Below, one piece after another: positions 31,584-43,163 of a DNA stretch of 64,000 bases. How positions within the stretch are numbered: the first letter of the stretch is position 1; the number at the start of each line of letters is the position of its first letter. Source of the DNA: Tillandsia leiboldiana (lineage: Eukaryota; Streptophyta; Magnoliopsida; Poales; Bromeliaceae); the NCBI GenBank assembly GCA_029204045.2, contig CM055065.1, positions 16,378,251 to 16,442,250 of the forward strand, read 5' to 3'. Both the position numbers and the translations under genes were made by a program. A model generated the notes under the pieces. It was not told where the DNA came from. It searched no databases and saw only the letters and a list, made by a program, of their open reading frames with translations.

Positions 31584-32180
31584 TCAGGGAAACACATCTG
31601 GGAACTCGCGGACAATAGGAATATCCTCGAGTCCCAGTGCCGCCGTAGGCACCTCTACAATCGTCGCCAGGAAAGCGGTGCAGCCTCTACTCATCATCCG
31701 CCGAGCTCTCGCCGAAGAAATAGTCATCGCAAATAAGGTACTCTGGCATCCACTGAAAACGAACTCCTCCTGTCCAGGCTCCCGGAGGGTCACCGTCCTC
31801 TCTCTGCAGTCTATGGTGGCGAAATACCGAGATAACCAATCCATGCCAAGTACAACGTCGAAATCCTGGAGCTGCCGCAAGACGAGCAAGTCTGTCGGCA
31901 GGATCCAGGGTCCCAACTGTACAGGGCAATCCCTACAATACTTCTCGACATGCAAGACATGGTCTGGAATCTGAACCTCTAATGCATGCGATAATGAAAC
32001 TACCTCTATACCATGTAGGGATGCAAATGCTCTACTAATAAATGAATGCGATGCGCCAGTATCAAAAAGAGCTCGAGTATGAACTGCAGAAATCAAAATA
32101 ATACCTGCGACGACGTGGTCAGCTGCTGTAGCATCCTCTATCTGAGCGGCATAGACTCGTCCGCTCGGCGCCGGGGGACG
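31584..32180 (-). pseudogene. Tek-B aspartic protease region
   Basis: In frame with gag and RT, between stops at 32183-32181 and 31586-31584. The active site LFDTGASHSFIS (D-T-G) is intact, followed by DFDVVLGMDWL. The end FPDVFP is the usual junction before RT; the TGA falls right after it, where gypsy elements have a charged residue. It would cut the gag-pol polyprotein. Confidence 0.88.
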
Positions 32181-33620
32181 TCACTCTGGCTGTCGCGAAG
32201 AGGAAGAAGCATGATCGGGCCTACCAGAGGCCGCAAAAGGCCCTGCCGGCAGATAAGGAACAGAAGGTGCTGAAGCTGAGGAAGGAGCTGGAGGACCTGC
32301 TCTGGGGCACGAACTCTGAAAGTGACCGGTCTTCCCGCAACGGTAGCAACGACCCTGCCTCTGAGAACACTGAATCGGTAGGTGCGGCCCTCCACAAATG
32401 ACACATCGGTCCGGGCGTGGCTGCCGCGAGGTCTGCTGCTGCTGCGAAGGCTGCTGCTGCCGAGGCGGTCGACGCTGCTGCTGCTGTTGCGAAGACTGAC
32501 GAGATGCTCCAGATCTCTGGCGTCCCTGGTACCCACGACCCTGAGGATGGAATCGTGGAGGTCTCGGGGGTCCCTGCCGACTCGACTGCCCCTCATCCAT
32601 CGGTGCCGGGTTCTTCGCCCCAGGAGTCACTAAGGGGGCTGGTGTCACCTCTGCCATCACTGCCTCTCCACACTCAACATATAAAGCCTGCTCCATCGAG
32701 GCCTCCAAAGTCTGCAATCTGCGGGAGCGAACAAGCTGATAAATGTCCCGGCGCAATCCTCGCTCAAACATGTAAATCTGGTGAGCCTCATCCCTAGCCA
32801 CGTGAGGCATACATGCCAACAGCTGATTGAAGTCAGCTATGTACACATGCACGGGCCTATCTCCCTGGCGGAGATTCCTCAGCTGCTCCTCCAGTCTCTG
32901 ACTAACACTCTCAGGAAAGAAGGCCCCTAGAAGAAGACTGCGGAACTCCGCCCAAGGGAGAAGCTGCGTCCCCGGCGGACCCGCAGGTCGCACACGCCGC
33001 CACCAAGCCGCGGCGTTGCTCTCCAAGAAGTGTGTAGCCAAGAAGACCCGAAACCGATCCACAATGAACATACTCTCAAAATGGCGCTCCATGGCCGTGA
33101 TCCAAGACTCGGCCTCCCACGGCTCAGCACTCATACCAGAAAAACGGGGTGGATCGAACTGGCGGAACCTCATCAACAGATCCACCACCGCACACTGCTC
33201 AGCTGAAGTCAAAGGTCCCGTCGACCCAGGCGGTGGTATGCTAGAAACCGGCTCGACAGGAACAGCCGGCGTTGACGGAACCACAGGGGGCGCCATAGCT
33301 GGCGAAGAAGGCACAGGCGAACTCTCAGGGGGTGCTACCACTGGCTGCGCCCTCTGCTCTAACAGAAGCATCATCCGACCCAAGGCCTCCTCCTGGCGCC
33401 GAGAAGCCTCCTCCTGCCGCTGAGAAGCCTCCTCCTGGCGCTGTGAAGCCTCCTCCTGGCGCTGAGATGTCTCCTCCTGACGCCGCACCGCCTCAGACAA
33501 CTGTGCCACCTGGGCACGGAGCTCCAGAACCTCCCTCTGCTGTCCCTGCCCCGAGTCCTCCTGCTCAGGCTCAGAGGAAGAGGGCTGCGAACGCGTCGAC
33601 ATCGTGCGTCGCGGAGGCAT
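32181..33620 (-). CDS. Tek-B gag, 479 aa, open up to a stop at the gag/protease junction
   Basis: ATG at 33620 (MPPRRTMSTRS) is chosen over an upstream GTG. Residues about 50-85 contain four EEASQRQ-type heptads, a likely coiled coil. A proline-rich linker follows, then the retrotransposon gag domain at about 165-320 (ATHFLESNAAAWW, YIADFNQLL). A Gln/Arg-rich stretch precedes two zinc-binding motifs, CVICGGPHLPIQC (CX2CX3HX4C, unusual) and CYRCGKTGHFQSSC (CX2CX4HX4C). The closing TGA (32183-32181) sits in the same frame as protease and looks like a CGA-to-TGA change. Gag forms the particle and binds the RNA. Confidence 0.88.
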   Translation of the reverse strand: MPPRRTMSTRSQPSSSEPEQEDSGQGQQREVLELRAQVAQLSEAVRRQEETSQRQEEASQRQEEASQRQEEASRRQEEALGRMMLLLEQRAQPVVAPPESSPVPSSPAMAPPVVPSTPAVPVEPVSSIPPPGSTGPLTSAEQCAVVDLLMRFRQFDPPRFSGMSAEPWEAESWITAMERHFESMFIVDRFRVFLATHFLESNAAAWWRRVRPAGPPGTQLLPWAEFRSLLLGAFFPESVSQRLEEQLRNLRQGDRPVHVYIADFNQLLACMPHVARDEAHQIYMFERGLRRDIYQLVRSRRLQTLEASMEQALYVECGEAVMAEVTPAPLVTPGAKNPAPMDEGQSSRQGPPRPPRFHPQGRGYQGRQRSGASRQSSQQQQQRRPPRQQQPSQQQQTSRQPRPDRCVICGGPHLPIQCSQRQGRCYRCGKTGHFQSSCPRAGPPAPSSASAPSVPYLPAGPFAASGRPDHASSSSRQPE

Positions 33621-33901
33621 CACTCACCTGAGGGAAAAAGAAAAACAGTCAGAACCCCAAACAAAGCTCGACCCAATCTAGCGAAAGTCAAAGAGGCATG
33701 TCCCCCTTCCCATAGTACTATGTTGTCTGCAGCCAACATAGTTGCCACCGAAGGAAGACATGTCGATCACTCATCCCATCCACTGGGAGAGTTGGGAACC
33801 CAATCAAGACTCTCGCTAAAAGATTACGGCTCTCACGTAAGTCATCCTAGGGTCCAACCACAAGCCTAGGGTTTCTAAGTCCTCAATGACCTACATCCTA
33901 G
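33621..33901 (-). other. Tek-B leader between primer site and gag
   Basis: About 280 bases. Ten bases before the ATG is a strong 3' splice-site-like sequence: CTGAC, a pyrimidine run, and CAG followed at once by GTGAGT (33652-33621 on the minus strand). No donor partner is obvious to me. Confidence 0.45.
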
Positions 33902-33913
33902 GCTCTGATACCA
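33902..33913 (-). other. Primer-binding site of Tek-B
   Basis: TGGTATCAGAGC on the minus strand, eight bases after the 5' LTR end. Confidence 0.92.
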
Positions 33914-33921
33914 CTCTAATC

Positions 33922-36862
33922 TGTCACGCCTCGGGTCGAAACTGCGACCCGGGCTCGCCAACAGATCCGCCGCCCATACGGGAAGCCCCGTATAGATGTA
34001 GCGTCTAACCTGCAAAAGATCATCTATACTATACAAATATCAGAGCTGAAGGTAAAAACTGAAAGGAAATAAAATAAATACAACTCTAATCAAATATACA
34101 TCCCAAGTCCTCACCAAAATACATAAGTCTCTCAAAATAAAATAAGAAGAGTACAACTCAATCCTCATTACAGGGTCACTCAACATGAACTCTCAAAATG
34201 TAAGGAGGTACATCTACTCTCAGGACGACGACTGGTAGGGATCTATCTCGCGACTCCCTTACCTCGATCAGCCGGATCAGCAACAGGTGCAGCAGGAACT
34301 GGAGTAGAAGTCCCTGGGGAAAAGACACCACGACGGGTGTGAGAACTACTTCCCACAGTAGTTCTCAGTGGGTGCCGCCAACAAGCCCGACGGTCTGCCC
34401 ACTAAGTCTACTAGAGGCATAAAGTAATAGATGCAGTGCAGGAAAGAAAAGCTGGTAAATAAACTCTACAGCTACTATGCCTCTATCTAGATGCTCAAGG
34501 AGTGGAACAGAAAGAAATATGGTGCATCTACTATCCCTCAACTCAGATCACCCAATCTACACTGACTGCCACATCGGGTCCAGTCAAACCTGCGCCTACC
34601 TACTGCCGTTACATCCCGGAGGACCGGACTTACGTAGGGCGTCCGTGACTGCCAAAACTGGCCCAGCCAGAGGGACTGCGTCGACAATTCGCGATAGCAA
34701 GTAACAAGCCCAACTCCGGAGTGGCACTCGAGGGGCGCGACCCCAACGAGGAAAGTATCCGCGCATCTCTGTCGAGCTCAAAAGTGGCTCCTGCAGGCTA
34801 TAATCCAAATCCTCGATCAACAAGATCGACTGTAACCAAGAAACACTGTCTCTCTCACAGGCTGGAAAACTACACAGCCAAGACCCACTGTCACTCTAAT
34901 GGCTCCCAAGAACCCTGATTTACAAACTGCTATCAGACTTCACTCGGTCCCCAGACACGAGTGTAAAAACATCCCACAACAACCCGACCTCTCGGCCCAC
35001 TACACGGGCGAGGAAAAAGCTAAGTCCAGAATGATATAAAGAATAGCGATGTGGGAATGTCTAGAGCAATAAAAACCTAGCCCAAGTTGAAGTTTTCTAC
35101 AGTCTGGCTGAACATGCTGCATATGGCGGGGGTGCTAGGTCAAATCCCAAGATAGCAATAAATTAACAAGTTGTAGGAAACAATATAACACATGAACAGC
35201 TAAATACATCAGGAACATCAATTCCTATATTCTAGCATGCTATTCCAAAAACATCTACAACATGTAAGTTCCTATATAGATAGAATTAATGCACAGTTCG
35301 CAGATCTTGTAGACTAGGCCACCCACCTGTAAAGTCGATCTGTCCAGAGTCCCACAGTAGAGAATACCAAGGAAATAATAACTCCAAGTCTAACAGGTCT
35401 AGCACTGTCCACAAACTCCCCTGGGTACAACACAGGGCTACAATTACACTTAAATCCCAAAATCTGCCAAGTAAACAACACTGAAATTTCAGCCGCAAAG
35501 AAGTCGATTTTTCACCTGCAGAAAGAGCTCCAAAAATTCTGAAATAAATAACACAGCGTTCCTCGCGACGATAGCTTCAAAATGGGTACTTGCACACCCA
35601 AATCCGACCACCGTAGGCCAAGTTACAAATTCCACAGTATCGGTGCACAAAATCCCAAAACCATACAACTATAAACTCTTGTACAGATAAAAAGGAAAAT
35701 GTATACCTTTGGGAAGGTCTCCAAAAATTCCAAGAAAAATACTATGATGATCCTCGCGTCGAGAAGATGAAAAAAGTCTATAAGCACGTCCTGATCCGAG
35801 ACTCGTGCGCGGAGATCTCCTCAAAACAAGGCGCTGCCCTCACAAAAACTCACAGCAAAAATAGGTCCCAGTGAGCATGGAAATTCTCCTCGAAAAGTGT
35901 GAAACGAGAAAATATGGAAGAAACCAAAATCGTAGCCTTACCTGTCGCGGATCCAACGGCGAAGAAATCACTCGAAAATATGGTCGGAGTAGGCCGGGAG
36001 AGCTCGTGCACCGAAAAGCGACGGAAGAAACACCGGCGAAAGAACGTCGCGACGCGCCAAGAAAATGAGAATCTCGAAAAGCGTGCCCCAAAAAAATCCC
36101 CAAACTCTGAAGATGGAAGCAGCACTGCACGAGGATCAACTTTGCTGATGACTTCCTGTCGGTTTGAAGCTCGAAAATGCCAAAAAAAGACAAAAGAAGG
36201 CGGCTCGGGCTATTTATAGGCCGCACCAAACAAATGAGAAAATTCCATCCATGTCCCAATTTTCGGGCGCTCCCGAAGATTCGGGCGCCCGAATCCGGGC
36301 GCAGAGGAGAAACACTATAGCCGCCCGGAAATTTCCCGTGCCGCCACGTCACCCGCACAGCAAACAGCTGTGCGGGGCGCGCCGGAAGTGGCCACGTGGC
36401 CCACCCGGTGGCCGACACGTGTCCTGCACAGCAAACAGCAGTGCGGGGCGCGTGTGGTGCCGCCGCGTGGCGCCTACCCGGTCAAACGGGTAGGTGGCGC
36501 ACGCCAGTGGCAGGGCGAAACGCGTCCCTGCCACTGTCGCAGTCACACGTGCGGGCAGGCGCCGCCCAGGCCGCCTGCCACGCACGCGCCCCGAGGCGCC
36601 CGCCCGCGCGCCCGTGCGCCGCGCCTCGTGGACCCGCGAATGGCGTGCCGACACGTGTCCCCTGCACCCGGTCCACGCACCCTAGTTCGGGTTCCGTGGA
36701 CCGCGCCGCGTGCACCGACCAACCGGGGGCTGCCACGCGTCCCCCGCCCCGGTCCATGCACCGCCGCGCCAAGTCTGTAGACCGCGCCTCCAGAGCCCGC
36801 CAATCAGGCGGCGCCACGTGTCCCTGCGCCGGGTCCGTGCACCCCGCCGCGGCGCTCTGTGG
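33922..36862 (-). repeat. Tek-B 5' LTR, proximal part
   Basis: Nearly identical to 25405-28280 of the 3' LTR, including the ATACGGG/CCCGTAT hairpin near 33972 and the TATA box at 36218-36210. It is cut at 36862 by Sire-C; the remaining parts are 48012-48258 and 52145-52274. Confidence 0.92.
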
Positions 36863-37087
36863 TGTTAAGGAATTTGTTTTGGCGCATTTCGTGAAAGTAT
36901 TAAGTCTTGAAGATTGAAGATGAAGAAAGTTGGATCATATAACTCAATCTCAAGAAAGAAGAATTCAAAAGGATCAGGTATGTTTAACTAATTAATTTTG
37001 GTGATCCGAATACTTCATATAGTGTAGAAACACTTGGATGAATTTTTACTTGCATAAAAATCAAATACTGACATGGGACATGTTCAG

Positions 37088-37386
37088 GATCCGGATCAGA
37101 CACGGCAGTCCGGATCCCGAAGGGCGTTGGTTCATACGCAAATCCAATCCGGATCCAAGCCATTTCTGATCCGGATCCCGAACATTGGTTTTTGCTGAAA
37201 AGTATGAACAGTCCGGATCAGGCATTTCAATTCGGACCCCGAACCTTTGTTTTTCTGGAACTTGGCTGTTTCGTTACGACGTTCAGGATCACCGTAAATT
37301 CGATCCGGATCGTCGTCCTGTAAAATTCCAGAAAAGGTTAGTTTTTGATTCTTATACTCTTCCAACGGTTTCTAACCTATAAATAG
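37088..37386 (+). promoter_or_regulatory. U3 promoter of Sire-C 5' LTR
   Basis: Palindrome array from 37088 with a mixture of GATCCGGATC and AGTCCGGATC, intermediate between the Sire-A/F and Sire-E/G types. TATAAATAG at 37378-37386. Confidence 0.7.
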
Positions 37387-37521
37387 ACCCTATGATTCAT
37401 TTTCTAGGGTAAGCCGCATAAGCCATAAAAGCCGAATAAATCAAAAGACGGCCATATAAATCCACCTATAGAGAAGAAAGGAAATCAATAGATTTAATCC
37501 TATGTTTTTTCATCTATATTG

Positions 37522-37825
37522 ATTGATTTGATTCTAGGTTTTCATACTCAGATTTTGAGTAGAATCAAATCAATGAATACTTAGATGGTATTTCCGATCT
37601 ATTTCTAATCTAAGTATTCGGCGGATCATCACCACCCAAAAACTACGATTTCCCCAAAATCGGCGCGTGGACTCGCGTGGCCTTGTGGATTCAAGGTGCT
37701 ACCGCTCTCGTGGATTCAGAGCGAGGTACGTTCGTGGCTTCGAGACGTGCCAGTGGGTGAAGACCGTGGATTCGGTCAGACGTCGTGGATTCGGCGTTGG
37801 ACGCAGATCGTGGATTCGAGAAGCG
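37522..37825 (+). other. Structured leader: stem-loops and 7-hairpin array (Sire-C 5' LTR)
   Basis: Stem-loop 1: arms 37522-37536 and 37560-37574, 15 pairs. Stem-loop 2: arms 37575-37586 and 37608-37619. The array at about 37665-37825 has seven units because two neighbours fused: the fused unit keeps six pairs, ACGTCG with CGGCGT including one G-T. Two loops changed to TGGACT and TGGCTT. Confidence 0.7.
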
Positions 37826-38124
37826 TTGCGGAGCGAGCGGAGAAGATCAACTAGGAGCGTATGGAAAAAGGTTGAGCCGTCTGTGAGTACGGTATATAAT
37901 CTTTGTACGTGTTATAATTCTAGTGGATTTCACCGTGTTATCGGTCCCGTGTTTTTTTACTCCGGTTTGGAGTTTTCCACGTAAAAATCTTGCGTGTTAT
38001 TTTTTATTTCCGCATTGGGTTTTATTGCGCAACGATTTTTGAGTGTTTAAACGTTTACACCTATTCACCCCCCTCTAGGTGTTTTTTCCCCTATTTAGAT
38101 CCATATTATACATAACCCGACAAG

Positions 38125-38136
38125 TGGTATCAGAGA
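38125..38136 (+). other. Primer-binding site of Sire-C
   Basis: TGGTATCAGAGA begins two bases after the LTR; the gag ATG follows at 38156, so nearly all of the 5' UTR is LTR sequence. Confidence 0.92.
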
Positions 38137-38155
38137 GGGAATAGGGTTGTAAACA

Positions 38156-40048
38156 ATGGCTGAAGGTGGAAACATCAACAGACCCCCGTTTTTCGATGGA
38201 ACAAATTATGCCTACTGGAAAGTACGGATGAAAGCATTTCTTATTTCCATCGACGAACGGGTGTGGCAATCTATCGAGTTAGGATGGTCAAATCCAACTG
38301 AAGTTATTGTTGATGTTCACACCATCAAACCTAGGTCGAAATGGACCAAGGAAGAAATAGACTTATCTTCTTACAATGGCAAAGGAATCAATGCTTTATT
38401 TAATGCCTTGTCTCAAACTGAATTCTCTCGCGTCTCAGCATGTGAGACTGCGAAAGAAATCTTGGATGTTCTTCAAGTTACACATGAGGGAACTAACCTT
38501 GTGAAGATTCAAAAGCTGCAAATGCTTACGAGCAGATTTGACTCTATTTTCATGGCAGAAAATGAATCATTCACAGACTACTATACACGATTGCAAGACA
38601 TCGTAAACACATGTGCTAACTTGGGAGAGAAGATTCCAGAATTTAAAATTGTAAGAAAGATCTTAAGAACTCTTCCTGAAAGATTTCGTTCCAAGGTTAC
38701 AGCCATTGAAACTATTAAACACCCGGACGAAATCCGTGTAGAAGAATTAGTTGGTTCATTACAAACATATGAAATGACATTTCCTACTAACTATTCTTCT
38801 GGAAAAGCATCTACTTCTAAGTCTTCAGGTTTGCGTTGAAAACTACAAAAGAAGAAGACGCGGATTCATCCTCCTCAGGCGATGACGAGAATCTATCTAG
38901 GAAGACTTTGAAGCAGCTTGCCTCTTGACAAGAAATTTCCGCGAAACTTTCGAAGGGGAATTCAAGTAAAACTTCATCCTCCGGAAAGTGGAAGAAAGGC
39001 ACAGGTTTTTCAAGCCAAAAGTCAGAAAGCAGAAAAGTTTGTTCAAAGGACAAGGAAAAGCTCAGAAGGACAAAGTCCAATGATTTCAAGGTCGAGGATA
39101 TGCCCAATCTCAACGGAGTGTCCAAATAAGAATCCGTCAAGAAGAAGGCGGATGCAAGCCGTCACTTGGGATGACACCTCACACGACAAATGAGTCATCT
39201 TAAAGTGAATGAAGAGAACAACGCAACGGCATTCACGCGTCCACATCTTCACCCTTCATCATGCTAATGGCAAGTAAATCCGATTCATTGTCCACTTCTC
39301 AAGGTTGAAAAAACTGCAACAAAACGACGAATCGAGTAAACTCTGAAGGTAGAAGATTTTGCTCTTGCCTACATAAGCTTTTGAGGGATTCAAAGAAACT
39401 GGCAAACAAAACAGGAGTTTGAGTAGGGGAGATTTGCAGGGATCCGAATAAGAAGCAAAAGGGCAAACTTCTCTCTCAAACGCTCTTGAAGCAGTGAAAG
39501 GGATAATCTGAAAAGAAAAGAAAAGTTTTCCCGTCAAGAGTCAAATGAGCATTTCTGAGAAGAATATGTAGATATGGTAAACAGAGCAAAAATTACTTCT
39601 TGAAGCTCTATGGCGAGGCCCCTGACAGGACAAAATGGAACAGACGGAGACCATTTTCCAACTCACGGATGATTTTTTTTTAAAGCAATTTCTTCTGGAA
39701 GGAGTTAAAAAGTGCGGATAAGATGCTTTGGTCTTGGTCAAATAATAAATTCGGCCTCGGATACAACGAACTGAAGACAATTTTAGGTCGGTGGGACGTT
39801 CTTTGAGCCTACATGTCGGAATCCTACTCCAGACACGGAAATCCACCACCAAGCCAAAGGACAACAAGCCTACTCACCCTCTTCGGATCGTCAAGCATAA
39901 GGTATGTGTTCGTTGTGTTTATACAGGGGCACATAGAAGAAATTGCAAGAATGGAGCCGCGAAAAGATCAAATCAAGCCACATCTTGCAAACTACTACCC
40001 AATGAGTCATTTCCCGCAAATCAAAGAAGGATCTTCAAAAGGAAAGAA
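38156..40048 (+). pseudogene. Sire-C gag, first 227 codons open, then indel-riddled to the gap
   Basis: MAEGGNINRPPFFDGTNYAY starts a plant copia gag with a UBN2-like domain (SACETAKEI, LRTLPERFRSKV, VEELVGSLQTYEM). From about 38830 the match to Sire-A gag continues, but with insertions and deletions every few tens of bases: the first knuckle, the coiled coil and the second knuckle (CVRCVYTGAHRRNC near 39915) are all recognisable only in patches. It ends in a run of N. Such dense indels next to a gap may be poor assembly rather than decay. Confidence 0.8.
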
Positions 40049-40148
40049 NNNNNNNNNNNNNNNNNNNNNNNNNNNNNNNNNNNNNNNNNNNNNNNNNNNN
40101 NNNNNNNNNNNNNNNNNNNNNNNNNNNNNNNNNNNNNNNNNNNNNNNN
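40049..40148. other. Assembly gap of 100 N inside Sire-C
   Basis: Exactly 100 N, placed at the gag/protease junction. Alignment to Sire-A suggests that a few hundred bases around the protease active site are missing. Confidence 0.98.
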
Positions 40149-43100
40149 TGACAAAAACTGTTTTCAAATCTTTGAGAAAATCTCCTAGAACATGTTGTTT
40201 TTCGAGACGTCGGTCTTCCAAAATTGTTGGAAAGGAACAATCCTATTCCCGAGAGGCCCGGTTTTGAACAATGTCCTTTATTTGTTGAAGGCCTTAAACA
40301 CTCACCTCATTAGTCTAAGTCAACTTTGTGACAATGGGTTCCAGTTAATTTTTCTTCTGTAGAATGTGTTGTACGGATAAGGACCATGTATTCTTTTTAA
40401 AAGGGGTTAGATATAAAATAATTGCTATGTTGTTCCAAACAAAATTTCAGAAAAATGTATCTAGTTTCTTTGGAGTAATGAAACTGTTTGGCATGAAAGA
40501 CTAGGTCACATGAATTTTAAAGAACTAGCAAGGATTTCAAATAAGGACGTGGTTAAGGGGGTTCCTAAACTTTATTTAAAGAAAACATTGTGTGTGGTGG
40601 TTGTCAAAAGGGAAAACAATCAAGAGTTGCACACAAGAACTTGAACCACGTCGTACCAAACGGCCCTTGAATTACTGCATATGTATTTATGGGGCCGGTT
40701 CGTCAACCATCTTGGGAGGTAATGGTATATTTTTTCTTTTGGTTGATGAGTTCTCTAGGTATTCATGGGTAACTTTTCTAAAAGAGGAAAGCGGATACTT
40801 TCGACTCTTTTCATGAGGTTTGTCATCGTATATAATGAAAGAAATGAAAAGATCGTTCGTGTTTGAAGTGATAGAGGGTGGAGAATTCATTAATTCTAAA
40901 TTCATTGATTTTTGCACTTCCAATGGGATAAAACATGAATTCTCAGCACCCTATACACCTCAGCAGAATGGTGTTGTTGAGCGCAAAAATAGGACTGTTC
41001 AAGAGATGGCGCGTGTGATGCTTCATAGCCGGAATTTACCATTATATTTTTGGGCTGAAGCTGTGAACACCGCTGTCTATGTAATTAATCGTGTGTATTT
41101 GCGCCCTGGAACTTTAAATACACCATATGAGCTGTGGTTTAGTAGAAAACCGAATATCAAATATTTTCGTATCTTTGGGAGTCGATGTTTCATTCTGCGT
41201 GATCGCGAAAACCTTGGTAAGTTCGACTCTCGAAGCGACAAAGGGATTTTCATGGGTTATTCTACTAACAGTAGAGCATATCGGGTATTTAACTTGGAAT
41301 CTAAAACGATGATAGAATCTATAAATGTTAAAGTAGATGAAGCTTTCCACTTTGCATCTGATAAATCTACCCTTGATATGTCTCTAGATGATGATACTCC
41401 TGTAAATGCATCTTCTCGTAATAACTCTTTCAATAAAGTTGATGCATCTAATGGTTCTTCAAGTGTATCTAATATGCAGGAATTATCACATGTACCTCCG
41501 ACTACTCCGTTACCGCAAACGTTACGCATCTCCAAGGATCATCCGGAATCTAACATTATTGGAGACCCACAAGAAGGAGTTAGAACTCGGAGACAGTTGG
41601 TTTGTGGAGTCGCATGCTACGTCTCCATGATTGAACCAAAGAACATCGATGAAGCTCTTCAGGATGACTACTGGATTGAAGCTATGCAGGAAGAGCTCCA
41701 TCAGTTCGAACGAAACAAAGTCTGGGAATTAACAAAGCCTCCAAAGCAACACAACGTGATTGGTACTAAATGGATTTTCAAGAATAAGAAGAATGAGGAT
41801 GGTACCATCATCAGGAATAAAGCACGCTTAGTTGCTCAAGGCTACTCTCAAATAGAAGGTATAGACTTTGATGAAACGTTCGCCCCGGTAGCTAGACTCG
41901 AGTCAATTCGTATTTTATTCGCTATTGCTTGTTATTTTAAAATCAAACTCTTTCAAATGGACGTCAAGAGCGCATTTTTAAATGGGTTTTTAAATGAGGA
42001 AGTTTATGTGGCTCAACCGAAAGGTTTTGTAGACTGTAAACAACCAAACCATGTTTTTCGTTTGAAAAAGGCTCTTTACGGTCTAAAACAAGCACCGCGA
42101 GCGTGGTACGAAAGGCTAACAAAGCACCTATTGGAAAAGGGCTACACTCGAGGGGGAGCAGACCGGACTCTCTTTGTGAAGCATTATCAGGATAATTTCA
42201 TTGTAGCACAAATCTATGTCGATGACATTGTATTTGGTGCAACTAGAGACAATGATGCTTCTAAATTCGCTGAAACCATGGAAAGCGAATTTGAGATGTC
42301 CATGATGGGCGAACTGACATATTTTCTTGGATTGCAAGTGAAACAAAATGATGATGGCATCCATTTGTGTCAATCCAAGTATGCAAGGGAGTTGGTGAAG
42401 AAATTCGGATTAGAAGATTCTAAGGATTTTCTGACTCCTATGGGAACTAGCAATAAGGGATTAGGAAGTGAATCTCTTAGTGAGAGTGTAGACGAGAAGT
42501 TTTATCGCAACATGATAGGAAGTCTACTCTATCTTACAGCTAGTCGCCCGGATATATCCTTTAGTGTTGGGATTTGCGCGAGATATCAATCAGCACCAAA
42601 GGAGGTTCACCTGAAAGCGGTGAAAAGGATCATCCGGTACATCAAAGGAACTTTGAATTTCGGAATTTGGTATCCTATGGGAACAACGCTTGACATTATA
42701 GGATATTCAGATGCCGATTGGGCAGGATCTGTGGATGATCGGAAGAGCACGAGTGGTGCATGTTTTTATCTTGGCCATTGCCTTGTTGCATGGCATAGTA
42801 AAAAGCAAAACTGCATTGCACTCTCGACTGCCGAAGCGGAATATATTTCAGCAGGTAGTTGTTCAACCCAACTCATTTGGATGAAAAGTGTGTTGAGCGA
42901 CTTCCGAATTTCAGCAACTTCGGTAACAATTCTTTGTGACAACACAAGTGCTATAAACATTTCAAAAAAACCCTGTGTTGCACTCAAGAACAAAACACAT
43001 TGAACTTAGATATCATTTTCTAAGAGAGCTAGTTGAATCAAATATTCTTCAAATTTTCTACATTTCAACTGAGGATCAATTAGCTGACATCTTAACAAAA

Positions 43101-43163
43101 CCCTTGGATCTAAAACGATTTATTCATTTGCGTAAGGCAATTGAAATGCTTTCCTTGAAATAA
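40149..43163 (+). pseudogene. Sire-C pol: integrase, RT and RNase H, best preserved copy
   Basis: After the gap come the protease end, then the integrase zinc region (WHERLGHMNF near 40490), in broken frames up to 40820. From 40820 a frame of 727 codons covers the integrase core (IDFCTSNGIKHEF, TPQQNGVVERKN), the whole RT (GTKWIFKNKK, VKSAFLNGF, IYVDDIVFGA) and RNase H (DADWAGSVDDRKS, STAEAEY, CDNTSAI). An extra A in a run of A near 42970 shifts the frame; the last 60 codons (RTKHIELRYHFLRELVES to IEMLSLK) end at 43163. A single base lost there would restore the end, so it may be a sequencing error. Confidence 0.9.

Larger units (their letters stand above)
36863..38122 (+). repeat. Sire-C 5' LTR
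   Basis: Starts TGTTAAGG, ends CCCGACA. It differs from the right copy by few substitutions plus the 48-bp deletion. Confidence 0.95.
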
